Below are positions 25,815-34,464 of a stretch of 64,000 nucleotides of DNA, piece after piece. The notes beneath the pieces are model-generated. The model ran no database searches and was not told where the DNA came from. It was given only the letters and a program-made list of their open reading frames with translations. The position numbers and the translations under genes were made by a program. Source of the DNA: CBDVBE01 sp964543525 (GTDB lineage Bacteria > Fibrobacterota > Chitinivibrionia > Chitinivibrionales > JANQEN01); the NCBI GenBank assembly GCA_964543525.1, contig CAZIYW010000007.1:1-64000 (forward strand), read 5' to 3'. Position 1 is the first letter of the stretch. The number at the start of each line of letters is the position of its first letter.

Positions 25815-26907
25815 GATAGTTCTCCACCGAGAATGTATAAAAATCAATTATCCGCTGAATCTGGCTCTCCATGGTAAATGCCCGTCTGTTGTCAAGAATA
25901 GTTTCAACCAATCCTTGATAACTTCCTGTTGATATATTCTTATACTCCTCATACCGTTCTAAAATAAAACCAAATCCGTTTTTTATCACAATGTTTTTTA
26001 CCTCAACCAGGCAGTCCTGAACCAGAACCGGAATTCCCGCGCATAAATAGTCAAACGTTTTATTTCCCAGTGCGTAGACGATATGCGGCAGCTTTGATGC
26101 GACAGCGCCGTTAAACACCGTCACCCCGAAATCATACTGCGATATCTCTCTGATTAATTGCTGATATGGCAGTTTTTTGTGAACCGTACAGTTGGGTATT
26201 TGCCGATAGCGGGAATATTCCTTGTTTTTTGAGGGATAGAGGTGGATAAAAAAGCCTTCCGCAGACAACCCGGTCAACGCTTTGATAATATTTCTATGAT
26301 CAAACGTGCGCTCCGAAATTCTTCCCAGATATACCACATGGCGCCTGCCGTCGGATGCCGACAATTTGGACAGGCAATCTTTAGGCTCCAATGCCGATGA
26401 CGCGGGAAAGTAATTGGCAAAACAGATCGCATTTTCTACCAACGAGTAATACCTGGCCACTTCATTTTTATAGGACCGGGTAATATATACGGCGCCATCG
26501 GCACGTTCATTGCAGATCCGTTCATTCTTCTTAGCTCTCCCCGAAATATGATGTTTAAAGGACATGAAATCATGCTGATCATAAATGACGGGAACACCAG
26601 GCCTGCCCTGTATCAGCCGGGCACCCAGCCTGTCCGGCTGGTTATGATAATGAATTATCTCAATCTCTTGCTGCTTGATGATCTCTCTGATTTTTTTTAT
26701 TTCACCAAAGTGATGTCCCGGCAGCCGTGTAATTGACGCAAAGGAAGAGTTGCCGTAGCCGTACGCCTCATCAGGGGTCTTATTGCGGTGTAACAGATGA
26801 ATCAAATATCCCCTTGACTGCAGGGCAGTCGCATACTTTATCGTTCGTATACACGGTGAAGAATCCTGAACAAAAAGGATTGATTTAATTGAAGAAATAT
26901 CTTTCAT
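25801..26907 (-). CDS. Glycosyltransferase, GT4-like
   Basis: A 368-aa GT-B-like protein: HYHNQPDRLGARLI near 95 and YDQHDFMSF near 120 belong to the acceptor domain, and VVYLGRISERTFDH near 200 begins the donor domain. FDYLCAGIPVLVQD near 295 stands where GT4 enzymes have the EX7E region, though the first acidic residue is Asp. First gene of the minus-strand operon that ends with the TagF-like gene. Specificity unknown. Confidence 0.75.
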   Translation of the reverse strand: MKDISSIKSILFVQDSSPCIRTIKYATALQSRGYLIHLLHRNKTPDEAYGYGNSSFASITRLPGHHFGEIKKIREIIKQQEIEIIHYHNQPDRLGARLIQGRPGVPVIYDQHDFMSFKHHISGRAKKNERICNERADGAVYITRSYKNEVARYYSLVENAICFANYFPASSALEPKDCLSKLSASDGRRHVVYLGRISERTFDHRNIIKALTGLSAEGFFIHLYPSKNKEYSRYRQIPNCTVHKKLPYQQLIREISQYDFGVTVFNGAVASKLPHIVYALGNKTFDYLCAGIPVLVQDCLVEVKNIVIKNGFGFILERYEEYKNISTGSYQGLVETILDNRRAFTMESQIQRIIDFYTFSVENYRAKA

Positions 26908-27049
26908 ATGCTCAGTGCCGGGAACGACCCTTCAATCCCCCGAAAAAGTACTTATTTTGAATCAAAGATATATCTGCAAGTCCCTCTCCGGCGTTGCGTT
27001 GAGCAGGGTCGAAGCAGGGATTTCGGGGACGCTCATGTCACGTTGCCGT

Positions 27050-28123
27050 CTAGGGAATATATCTCCGATGAATACCGGCAATCTTCTCAATTCTCCGTTC
27101 CGCAAGCCGCTCCGCAGCCTTTGATGTTGTTATATTCTCTTTTTCAGCGATAGTATATACTTCTGCTATGGTATCGTAAATCTCTTTCACTTTTTTAATA
27201 ACTTTGGACTCCATATATTCATGTATCGCTTCAAAGTAAACATCAACCACACCACCTGCATTTATGATATAATCGGGAGCATAGAGAATACCCTTTTCCA
27301 CCAGTATGCTACTGTGTTTCTCTTCGTCCCGGAGCTGATTGTTTGCAGCACCGGCAATGATTTTAAATTGCATCTGAGGAATGGTTTCATCATTGATTAT
27401 TGAGCCCAGGGCACAGGGCGAGAAAATATCCGCCTCTACCTTATAAATGTCCTCCGGTTTGACAGCGGTTGCATTAAAAGCGTTTACTATTTTATCAACT
27501 TTATCCTGGTAGATATCGGTTACAATAAGTTCCGCACCGGCTTCATGGAGGTATTCACACAGATAATAGGCGACATGGCCGCATCCCTGAACGGCAATTT
27601 TGATTCCTTTGAGATCATCTTTTTGCAGTTTGTGTCTGATTGAGGCTTTAATACCTTCGAACACCCCGAGTGCCGTATAGGGGGACGGATCCCCTGCGCC
27701 GCCTTCCTCCTTTGAAAGCCCGGTAACATAAGAAGTCTCCATTTTTATCGCTTCCATATCCTCGACACAGGTACCCACATCTTCAGCGGTAATGTATCGT
27801 CCACCGAGACTTTCAACGTACTGGCCGAATGCGCGGAAAAGAGCCTCGGATTTATCTTTCCGGGAATCCCCGATAATAACGGCTTTGCCCCCGCCGATAT
27901 TCAGACCGGCTGCTGCATTTTTATAAGTCATACCCCGCGATAAACGAAGAGCGTCTTCCACAGCCTCCTCCTCGGTTTCAAACGGCCACATTCTGCATCC
28001 GCCCAACGCGGGACCCAGTACGGTACTGTGAATTGCTATAACCGCCCTAAGGCCGGTAGTTTTATCGTGGCATAAAACAACCTGCTCATGCCCTTTTCCC
28101 GCTATGTGTTCAAAGTATCCCAT
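27050..28123 (-). CDS. Leucine/valine dehydrogenase (Glu/Leu/Phe/Val family)
   Basis: A 357-aa amino acid dehydrogenase that reversibly deaminates branched-chain amino acids with NAD. GPALGGCRMWPF near 40, the catalytic-lysine segment GLNIGGGKAVIIG near 78, TAEDVGTCVEDME near 112 and the nucleotide loop VQGCGHVAYYL near 175 are characteristic. ATG 28123 has AAGGAG 6 nt upstream and is preferred to the TTG at 28129. It is flanked by glycan genes and has no clear operon partner; it could feed the same amino-acid pool as the ilv operon 4 kb away. Confidence 0.88.
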   Translation of the reverse strand: MGYFEHIAGKGHEQVVLCHDKTTGLRAVIAIHSTVLGPALGGCRMWPFETEEEAVEDALRLSRGMTYKNAAAGLNIGGGKAVIIGDSRKDKSEALFRAFGQYVESLGGRYITAEDVGTCVEDMEAIKMETSYVTGLSKEEGGAGDPSPYTALGVFEGIKASIRHKLQKDDLKGIKIAVQGCGHVAYYLCEYLHEAGAELIVTDIYQDKVDKIVNAFNATAVKPEDIYKVEADIFSPCALGSIINDETIPQMQFKIIAGAANNQLRDEEKHSSILVEKGILYAPDYIINAGGVVDVYFEAIHEYMESKVIKKVKEIYDTIAEVYTIAEKENITTSKAAERLAERRIEKIAGIHRRYIP

Positions 28124-28263
28124 GGCCAACTCCTTATAATACTGTAAATCAAAATTTATATGTATAGTACAACGCGCTTACTGTTCTTCAGTAGTCATAT
28201 AAAATACTTTATGTCACACATAACACTTAACGTTTATATGTCCCGGGGAAAACTGGAAATGTG

Positions 28264-28297
28264 CTAAGCCAAAGCGTTAGCTTGCGCTCCGGCTTAG
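28264..28297. repeat. Intergenic imperfect hairpin
   Basis: CTAAGCC (28264-28270) pairs with GGCTTAG (28291-28297), and AGCG (28273-28276) with CGCT (28285-28288) inside it, leaving an 8-nt loop. There is no T-tract on either side. It lies in the 231-bp gap between two minus-strand genes and resembles REP-like units; no second copy is seen in the window. Confidence 0.45.
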
Positions 28298-28354
28298 AGG
28301 GTCGCAACTGTCAACCTTTAACATAAATTAATTATTGGTAATGGTTAACCAGAA

Positions 28355-29353
28355 TCAACCGAACAGCTCCCGTTCAAAAGCCTCACCAATTGTTTCCGGA
28401 CCAAATCTTGCAATAACATACTCCCTGTTCTTCCGGGCAATACGCTCTCTTTCCTGCAGCGGAAGCCTGCTCCAGGCAAGTATGCCTTCAATCATCGCCT
28501 CTTCGGAATCATACCCCCAGGGATCCCAAAACGCCTTAATCAACGGATTTTTCCAGGCATTATAAAAACCCTGGAGTCCGCAGAGAAGGCCTTCCGCAAA
28601 AGCATAATGAAAGCTTTCCAACTGACTGAAACTGATTATTGCATCATGGCGACGGAGAGCGGCATGAACATTTTTTCTGTCACCAGCGAGTGTACCGATA
28701 TTCTCTCTCTCAACAATATGTATATGTTTCTCCATATCGACCTGTTGAATATTCTTTTTAATCTCTGCCAGACATTCAATTTCCTTCTGTTTCTTCGGCT
28801 TTCCGGCCATAAGAGTCAACTCGAAAGCATCACTGTGCGCAACGAGTTTTGAGAAAAAACGTACCAGCTCAACATACCCTTTGATCGGATTGAAGGTCAG
28901 ACTGTATGCGAGTAACTTTTTCGTATTATGAGGAGGGTTTAACGGATAGTCATCCGTGCTTACCGCGTTGGGAATGGTCACGGTTCTCACCAAAGTAGTA
29001 ATTTTCCGTCTGAATAAATTTTCGAAATGGTTGTTGACAAAAAGTACTGTATCAATGTGGTTCCATTGTATCGCGTTCATATACTCCGTATCGATTTCCC
29101 ATCGATGGAGCCGTACCACAACCCTTTTATTGTTCCACCGTTTTTTTGAAACCAGTCGTGCGAATTTTAACGCCCATTCCACCCAGACAACCCGTCCCTG
29201 CACCTGCCGGTGTGAATATTCACGCTTATGCACCGGAAACAGATATTGAATGGAATATTTTTTTTCGAGTGCGTTCAGAATCGGCTCGGCGAAATGATCC
29301 TTGCCCTTTTGACAAATAAAAGTAATATCATATCCGGTCGAATTGTTTTTCAT
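28355..29353 (-). CDS. Glycosyltransferase, GT4-like
   Basis: A 332-aa (from ATG 29353) GT-B-like protein. VTIPNAVSTDDYPL near 148 and LLAYSLTFNPIKGYVELV near 170 mark the switch to the donor domain, and SQLESFHYAFAEGLLCGL near 258 carries the E-x7-E-type spacing. A GTG 15 nt upstream (29368) would put the start 4 bp from the ABC-transporter stop. It lies directly downstream of the exporter gene and is probably co-transcribed with it. Confidence 0.75.
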   Translation of the reverse strand: MKNNSTGYDITFICQKGKDHFAEPILNALEKKYSIQYLFPVHKREYSHRQVQGRVVWVEWALKFARLVSKKRWNNKRVVVRLHRWEIDTEYMNAIQWNHIDTVLFVNNHFENLFRRKITTLVRTVTIPNAVSTDDYPLNPPHNTKKLLAYSLTFNPIKGYVELVRFFSKLVAHSDAFELTLMAGKPKKQKEIECLAEIKKNIQQVDMEKHIHIVERENIGTLAGDRKNVHAALRRHDAIISFSQLESFHYAFAEGLLCGLQGFYNAWKNPLIKAFWDPWGYDSEEAMIEGILAWSRLPLQERERIARKNREYVIARFGPETIGEAFERELFG

Positions 29354-29371
29354 AAATCCGGAAAACACTGG

Positions 29372-31212
29372 TTACCCTGCGGCGGAGAACTGGATGTCGT
29401 AGAAATATTTGTACCGATTATTCAGTGCGATAAGCTCATCGTGGGTACCCTGCTCAATAATCCGTCCTGCGTCAAGTACGATAATCCTGTCGGCATGGCG
29501 AATGGTTGACAAACGATGGGCTACCACCAGGGCGGTTCTGTTCTGAATCAGGTTATCAATTGCTTTTTGTACCAGGCGCTCCGATTCGGTGTCAAGCGCA
29601 GAGGTCGCCTCATCAAGAATAAGTATATGGGATTCTTCAGAAGTGCCCGTGCAATGGACAGTCGCTGCCGTTGCCCCCCGGACAGCATAACCCCCTGCTC
29701 CCCGATAACCGTACTAAATCCGTCGGGAAGTTTCTCAATAAATTCCACGGCATTTGACGCGGTAGCCGCGGCAATCACCTCATCCATGGAGGCTTCACCG
29801 GACCCGTACTTGATATTATTCTCTATTGTATCATTAAAAAGAAACGTCTCCTGAGATACGATGCCGAACAGATTGCGCAGGGCAACCAGATCCATCTCAC
29901 GAGTATCTTTCCCGTCGATAGTAATTACCCCCCGGTTTATTTCATAAAAGCGGGGAAGCAGATCCAGAACAGTGGTCTTTCCGGCGCCGCTCGACCCGAC
30001 AAGGGCAACGACCTCGCCTTTTTTTACCGTTACGGTCACCCCGTTTAATACCGACTCCCTGGTTCCCGGATAGGTAAACCATACATCCTGTAAACAGATC
30101 TCACGCTCAAACGCCGGGGCCTTTTTTTCTACGCTTGTATCCAGCTCTTCAGTTGGCACGTTTAACAACCCGAACACCCGCTCTGCCGCAGCAATGCCTG
30201 CCTGAATGATATTATTTACGGTGCCGATTTTTTTCAGCGGTTGATATGACGAGAAAAAGAAAATCAGAAATCTGAAAAAATCTTCCGGGGTGAATTGAGG
30301 TGAACCTGCCATCGATGCATTTCCGCCGTACCAAAGTAACACAGCGGTAAAATACATTGCCAGCGCTTCAGTCAATGGTATCAACAACGCCCGTATTTTC
30401 TCCGATCTGAATGCGCTTCTTGTATACTTTTCATTCTCCTGCTTGAATTTCTCCGTTTCCACGGTATTCATATTAAACATTTTCACCGCACGGACACCCT
30501 GTATTGTCTCAGTCAACACAGAAAGAATGCCGGAAAAATTCCTAAGCACCCGTTTGCTCCGCCGCTTCACCGCCCTGCCGATTTTTATTATGAGCACACT
30601 CAACACCGGATAAATGATAAACACCAGAACAGTGAGCTTGAAATTTATTATAAAGAGCATGGTGGCAAAGAACAGTAATCGTAACGGCTCCATAATTAAC
30701 TTGCTCAGGGTGTCGGTCATTGATCGGTTAATCTGTGTGATATCGTTTACTATAAGAGAAACTATCTTTCCTGATTTATTCCGATCGTAATAGGTAACCG
30801 GCAGCATAAGCACATGCTCGTATAAAAGATTGCGCATATCCCGTATCACATTAAGATTGAGGATTTTCAGCAGCAGTCTGTTGATATAAAAAAAGATATT
30901 TTTTATTGTATAGGTCACGACAATAAGCAGGCAGACCACAGCAAGGGGATTGCCAAACCGCTCCGATCTCACCGTCTGACAGGTTATGTATTTAAAAAAC
31001 TGGTTAAGGTGCTGTATCGACAGATCAGGTTTTACCGCAACAGCAGCATCCGGGTTGAAAAGCGTCTGCGGAAGAGTACCCAGAAACCAAATTGCCATAC
31101 CGTCCAGTGAGACAATGATAAAAGAAAGGACGACCGATATAACAAAGAGATGCCCATATGGCCTCATAAAGCCAAGCATCTTTTTATAGGTCTGAAACGA
31201 TTTCATCAACAT
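29372..31212 (-). pseudogene. MsbA/PglK-like ABC exporter with one-base frameshift
   Basis: A fused transmembrane-ATPase half transporter of about 613 aa. Six membrane helices occupy ~20-320; Walker A GSSGAGKTTV is near 392 and the signature LSGGQRQRLSIARALL near 498. The frame then breaks: the reading switches at the GGG at 29629-29631 (CCC on the coding strand), after which the other frame continues with ILILDEATSALDTESER, the H-loop AHRLSTIRHAD and a normal C-terminus ending at 29372. One missing C restores the whole protein. It probably flips a lipid-linked glycan. Either a recent inactivation or a sequencing indel; I favour the latter. Confidence 0.85.
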
Positions 31213-31354
31213 GTCTGCTTAGTTAAAAAAATGGAGCATACGGTATGCGCACTAATTGCACCGATAGTATTTTAAACGAATATATAAACGTTTTACCGTT
31301 CATTTAACAATTCCAATTTCTGTTTGTTACCTTATACCAGCTATCAATATATAT

Positions 31355-32092
31355 ATGAAATATTACCGTGTAAAATATGTCATACCACTTTCTCTTACCC
31401 TGTTTTCCGTAATAATATCTTTCGGCCATACAGAAACCTCTCCGTCGAAATCTATCAGTAAGCCTGCGTATTTTATCGGTGGTAATTTTCTATATAACCG
31501 CCGTGACGGTGCATACGTATTTGAAACATTCAACAAACAGCAGAATATTGTTCTACCGAAACTTTCACTCTTCGGTGTTAATATGGGCAAACGATACTAT
31601 ACAACACCGTGGCTCCGCTTTCAACTTGACATCCTGTTTAACTTTGGCAGAAGTATAGAAGATACCCTCTATTATGGTGCATACTTTGCCCGTAAATATT
31701 CCTATAAAAATTTCGATTTTCTGGTCGATATGCACCTGGTGAGACCAATAAGCGGCACCCTGGATCTGTTTGTCCTCTCCGGGGGTGGTCTCACATACTT
31801 CCATCTTGAAGAGCAGACCATGCGTCCCGATGATCCAAAAGAGGAAATTTCCATTTCCGATTATAAAGGAGCGGATATAAAACGATGGAGTCCCTGTGTT
31901 CAATTCGGCGCCGGCCTTGACATTACACCGGTAAAAAGCATGGGATTCTGTTTCACTTACTCCTATCGTATCTGGAAACCGGTGGAATTAATAGACGCCC
32001 GCGATATGCCGCTTGAAGGTATCGAATACAGAGAACGGTTCTTCTCTCATGTGTTTCAGGTAAAATTTCTTTTTAATTTGACCCCGGAATAA
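31355..32092 (+). CDS. Predicted outer-membrane beta-barrel protein
   Basis: A 245-aa protein with a Sec signal peptide (hydrophobic SLTLFSVIISFGHT near residue 12) and alternating aromatic strands through the mature part, including FQVKFLFNLTPE at the C-terminus, ending in a beta-strand-like pattern. This is an OmpA/porin-like eight-stranded barrel profile rather than a named family. It is divergent from the ABC exporter gene (142-bp shared upstream region). Function unknown. Confidence 0.55.
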   Translation: MKYYRVKYVIPLSLTLFSVIISFGHTETSPSKSISKPAYFIGGNFLYNRRDGAYVFETFNKQQNIVLPKLSLFGVNMGKRYYTTPWLRFQLDILFNFGRSIEDTLYYGAYFARKYSYKNFDFLVDMHLVRPISGTLDLFVLSGGGLTYFHLEEQTMRPDDPKEEISISDYKGADIKRWSPCVQFGAGLDITPVKSMGFCFTYSYRIWKPVELIDARDMPLEGIEYRERFFSHVFQVKFLFNLTPE

Positions 32093-32428
32093 AAACAACT
32101 GTATTTAATGCGGTCCCCTTCAAACGGGGGCTTCTTCACAACAACGCCAGCCACCGGACAAAGCTTCACTTTGGTCGGGGAGGATACCGGCCGAAACATT
32201 TCAATGTCGACTGGTACTATATTCACTCGCCGAGAAATCAATCGCGCGAGATAGACAATAAGAAATATCATAGAGTGTCCACAAACATTTCAGATGGTCT
32301 CGTCAAGATCTTCGATGGTGGAATTCATTTGATAAAAAGTAAACCGCCCACTTTCACTCTTCAGAAACTATTGCACAATACCGATAAAAATATTGCACAA
32401 AAAAATTTTTTACTGTATATTTAAGCCT
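32093..32428. other. Intergenic region upstream of ilv leader
   Basis: About 335 bp. A CCCC/GGGG stem at 32113-32131 followed by TTCTTC may be a weak terminator for the barrel gene. A 48-codon open frame from ATG 32108 has no recognisable family and no Shine-Dalgarno sequence. The right end carries two copies of TATTGCACAA (32369-32378 and 32391-32400); the second overlaps the ilv -35 box. Confidence 0.4.
32393..32421 (+). promoter_or_regulatory. Predicted sigma-70 promoter of the ilv operon
   Basis: -35 TTGCAC (32393-32398), 17-bp spacer made largely of A and T tracts, -10 TATATT (32416-32421). The expected start point is about 32428-32430, at or next to the ATG of the leader peptide, which would make that peptide's message almost leaderless. 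An identical TATTGCACAA decamer 22 bp upstream may be a regulator site. Confidence 0.65.
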
Positions 32429-32521
32429 ATGAAAGTACTACAACCCGTTTTATCAATAATAGTCGTGGTAAACATTATTATTATCCTCCTGGATAAAAAC
32501 AGAGGGGAGACGGGTTACTAG
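32429..32521 (+). CDS. Branched-chain amino acid leader peptide of the ilv attenuator
   Basis: A 30-codon frame ending in TAG. Fifteen of its residues are Ile, Val or Leu, including V-V-V at codons 12-14 and an uninterrupted I-I-I-I-L-L at codons 16-21. It is followed by a perfect terminator and then by ilvB. This is the architecture of ilvBN/ilvGMEDA leader peptides: scarce charged tRNA stalls the ribosome on the control codons and changes the downstream fold. There is no Shine-Dalgarno box and the predicted promoter allows nearly no 5' leader, so translation may be leaderless. Confidence 0.85.
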   Translation: MKVLQPVLSIIVVVNIIIILLDKNRGETGY

Positions 32522-32579
32522 TACCTCACAGTAAAGAAAAAAAATAAAGCCCGTTTCCCGAAGGAAACGGGCTTTTTTT
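32442..32579 (+). promoter_or_regulatory. Transcription attenuator of the ilv-leu operon
   Basis: Four segments can be paired by hand. Segment 1 (32442-32451, AACCCGTTTT) pairs with segment 2 (core ACGGGTT, 32510-32516). Segment 2 (32505-32516) pairs with segment 3 (32548-32559) over 12 positions, ten Watson-Crick and two G-U, as antiterminator. Segment 3 pairs with segment 4 as terminator. The Ile-Leu control codons (32474-32491) lie between segments 1 and 2, so a ribosome stalled there would mask 1 and free 2 for antitermination, while a ribosome reaching the stop at 32521 would cover 2. Confidence 0.85.
32546..32579 (+). terminator. Rho-independent terminator (attenuator) before ilvB
   Basis: A perfect 13-bp stem, AAAGCCCGTTTCC (32546-32558) and GGAAACGGGCTTT (32563-32575), with a CGAA tetraloop and a run of T through 32579. 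It lies 160 bp upstream of the ilvB start and immediately after the leader peptide. Confidence 0.93.
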
Positions 32580-32739
32580 ATTATAAACTGAAATTGAGCG
32601 ATTCATGTCGTTATTATGTACTGAAAAAGTAAATATATGAAAACATTCGCTCAATCCAGGTATAAATACTTTACTTGATTCAAGTTAAAGATTGTAGGTA
32701 TTTTTCAGTATCCTTTTTCACGTATCACGGGAGGACACG
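32580..32739 (+). promoter_or_regulatory. ilvB upstream region with inverted repeats
   Basis: The 160 bp between attenuator and ilvB hold a perfect 9-bp inverted repeat, ATTGAGCGA (32593-32601) and TCGCTCAAT (32647-32655), and a 13-bp palindrome ACTTGA-T-TCAAGT (32673-32685). They could be operator sites or fold the leader RNA. No strong second promoter is evident. GGGAGG at 32729-32734 is the ilvB ribosome binding site. Confidence 0.4.
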
Positions 32740-34464
32740 TTGAAAAAAACAGGTGCGGAAGTTCTCGTTGACGGATTAATCCAGGAGAATGTGGATATTA
32801 TCTTCGGCTATCCCGGCGGTGTGGTTATTCCAATTTTTGATGTATTATACGACGCGAAAAAGCTGAAAATCATTCTTACCCGTCACGAGCAGGCTGCAGC
32901 GCACGCGGCTGACGGTTATGCCAGGGCCACGGGAAAGGTGGGAGTGTGCCTGTCCACCTCTGGGCCCGGCGCCACCAACATGGTCACCGGTATTGCCACG
33001 GCCTACCTTGACAGCGTTCCGTTGGTAGCAATCACCGGCCAGGTGAGTACCCCAATGCTCGGGACCGACGCGTTTCAGGAAGCCGATATGGTCGGAATTT
33101 CCCGGCCGGTAACGAAACATAACTTTCTGGTTAAAACCGTTGAAGAATTGCCTGTGACCATTAAACAGGCCTTTCATATTGCCCGGACGGGACGGCCGGG
33201 GCCGGTACTTATTGACATTCCGGTTGATGTTTCCCGGAGTATTCTTCACAACTATGAGTACCCAAAGGTTGTTTCTATCCGCAGCTATAAACCCAATGTT
33301 GTTGGCCACGCCCGGCAGATTAAAAAGGCTGCCGCTGCCATTAAAGCGGCGAAGAAGCCGCTTATCTATGCCGGCGGCGGTATTATTATCGCAGGTGCAC
33401 ACCGTGAACTGCGTGAATTCGTGGAAAAAACAAATATACCGGTTACCACTACGCTTATGGGCCTGGGCGGATTCCCCGGGACCCACAGGCTCTTTCTGGG
33501 TATGCCCGGTATGCACGGCACCAAAGCGGCCAACTATTCCCTGCAGAATACGGATCTCATTCTCTCTATCGGCGCCCGCTTTGATGACCGGGTTACCGGC
33601 AGTGTTGAGAAATTTGCTCCCTATGCAAAAATTATACATATGGATATTGACCCGGCTGCAATCTCTAAAATCATTAAAGTGGATATCCCGGTGGTCGGCG
33701 ATGCAAAGAATATTCTTATACAGTTAAATAAAGTGGTGGAACCCGGGGATTATACCGCTTGGAACAAACAAATCACGCAGTGGAAAGGGAAAAGCATGTT
33801 CAGATATACACCGTCAAAAACCGTCATTAAACCACAGGCGGTGGTTGAAGCGGTGTACAAGGAGACCGGAGGTAACGCGGTTATTACCACCGAGGTGGGT
33901 CAGAATCAGATGTGGACCGCCCACTACTACAAATTTGACAAACCAAGAACCTTGTTAAGCTCAGGCGGGCTCGGTACCATGGGCTATGGCATGCCGGCCG
34001 CGATGGGTGCGGCACTTGCCGTGAAAAATCCGGTTATCGATATCGCCGGTGACGGATCCATTCAAATGAACATCCAGGAACTGGCCACCATAGCACTGAA
34101 CAATATTCCGGTAAAAGTAGTCATTCTGAACAACGGGTACCTCGGCATGGTACGACAATGGCAGGAACTTTTTTATAATAAACGATACAGCTCAAGTTGT
34201 CTTATGGCGGATCCCGTTTGTGCCGGCTGTAAAGATACCACGAAATGCAAACGCAAATACATCCCGGACTTTATTGCTCTGGCACACAGTTACGGTATTC
34301 CGGCATTCAGAGCCGAAAAACCGTCCGAGATACTGCCGGTCCTGAGAAAAGGACTCAAGGTGAAAGGGCCGGCAATCATGGAATTTATTGTCTCCCGCGA
34401 GGAAAATGTATTTCCCATGGTACCTGCAGGCCAGCCGCTCGATCAGATAATGGAGGAAAAATGA
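32740..34464 (+). CDS. ilvB: Acetolactate synthase large subunit
   Basis: A 574-aa ThDP/FAD enzyme condensing two pyruvates, or pyruvate and 2-oxobutyrate, in the first common step of Val/Leu/Ile synthesis. The activating Glu is in RHEQAAAHAADGYAR near 50; GPGATNMVTGI and the ThDP motif GDGSIQMNIQELAT (~435) with NNGYLGMVRQW follow. It starts with TTG behind GGGAGG. Before the C-terminus the sequence carries four Cys (487, 494, 497, 503) in a short insert absent from the usual RYS-to-PDF stretch. Its stop overlaps the ilvN ATG (ATGA). Confidence 0.96.
   Translation: MKKTGAEVLVDGLIQENVDIIFGYPGGVVIPIFDVLYDAKKLKIILTRHEQAAAHAADGYARATGKVGVCLSTSGPGATNMVTGIATAYLDSVPLVAITGQVSTPMLGTDAFQEADMVGISRPVTKHNFLVKTVEELPVTIKQAFHIARTGRPGPVLIDIPVDVSRSILHNYEYPKVVSIRSYKPNVVGHARQIKKAAAAIKAAKKPLIYAGGGIIIAGAHRELREFVEKTNIPVTTTLMGLGGFPGTHRLFLGMPGMHGTKAANYSLQNTDLILSIGARFDDRVTGSVEKFAPYAKIIHMDIDPAAISKIIKVDIPVVGDAKNILIQLNKVVEPGDYTAWNKQITQWKGKSMFRYTPSKTVIKPQAVVEAVYKETGGNAVITTEVGQNQMWTAHYYKFDKPRTLLSSGGLGTMGYGMPAAMGAALAVKNPVIDIAGDGSIQMNIQELATIALNNIPVKVVILNNGYLGMVRQWQELFYNKRYSSSCLMADPVCAGCKDTTKCKRKYIPDFIALAHSYGIPAFRAEKPSEILPVLRKGLKVKGPAIMEFIVSREENVFPMVPAGQPLDQIMEEK

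Noticed and set aside
32056..32271. 71-codon minus-strand frame before the ilv leader
   Set aside because: Overlaps the barrel gene end, has no ribosome binding site and no family resemblance.
32845..33639. 264-codon minus-strand frame opposite ilvB
   Set aside because: Shadow of a highly conserved enzyme gene; its sequence is low in typical protein pattern.
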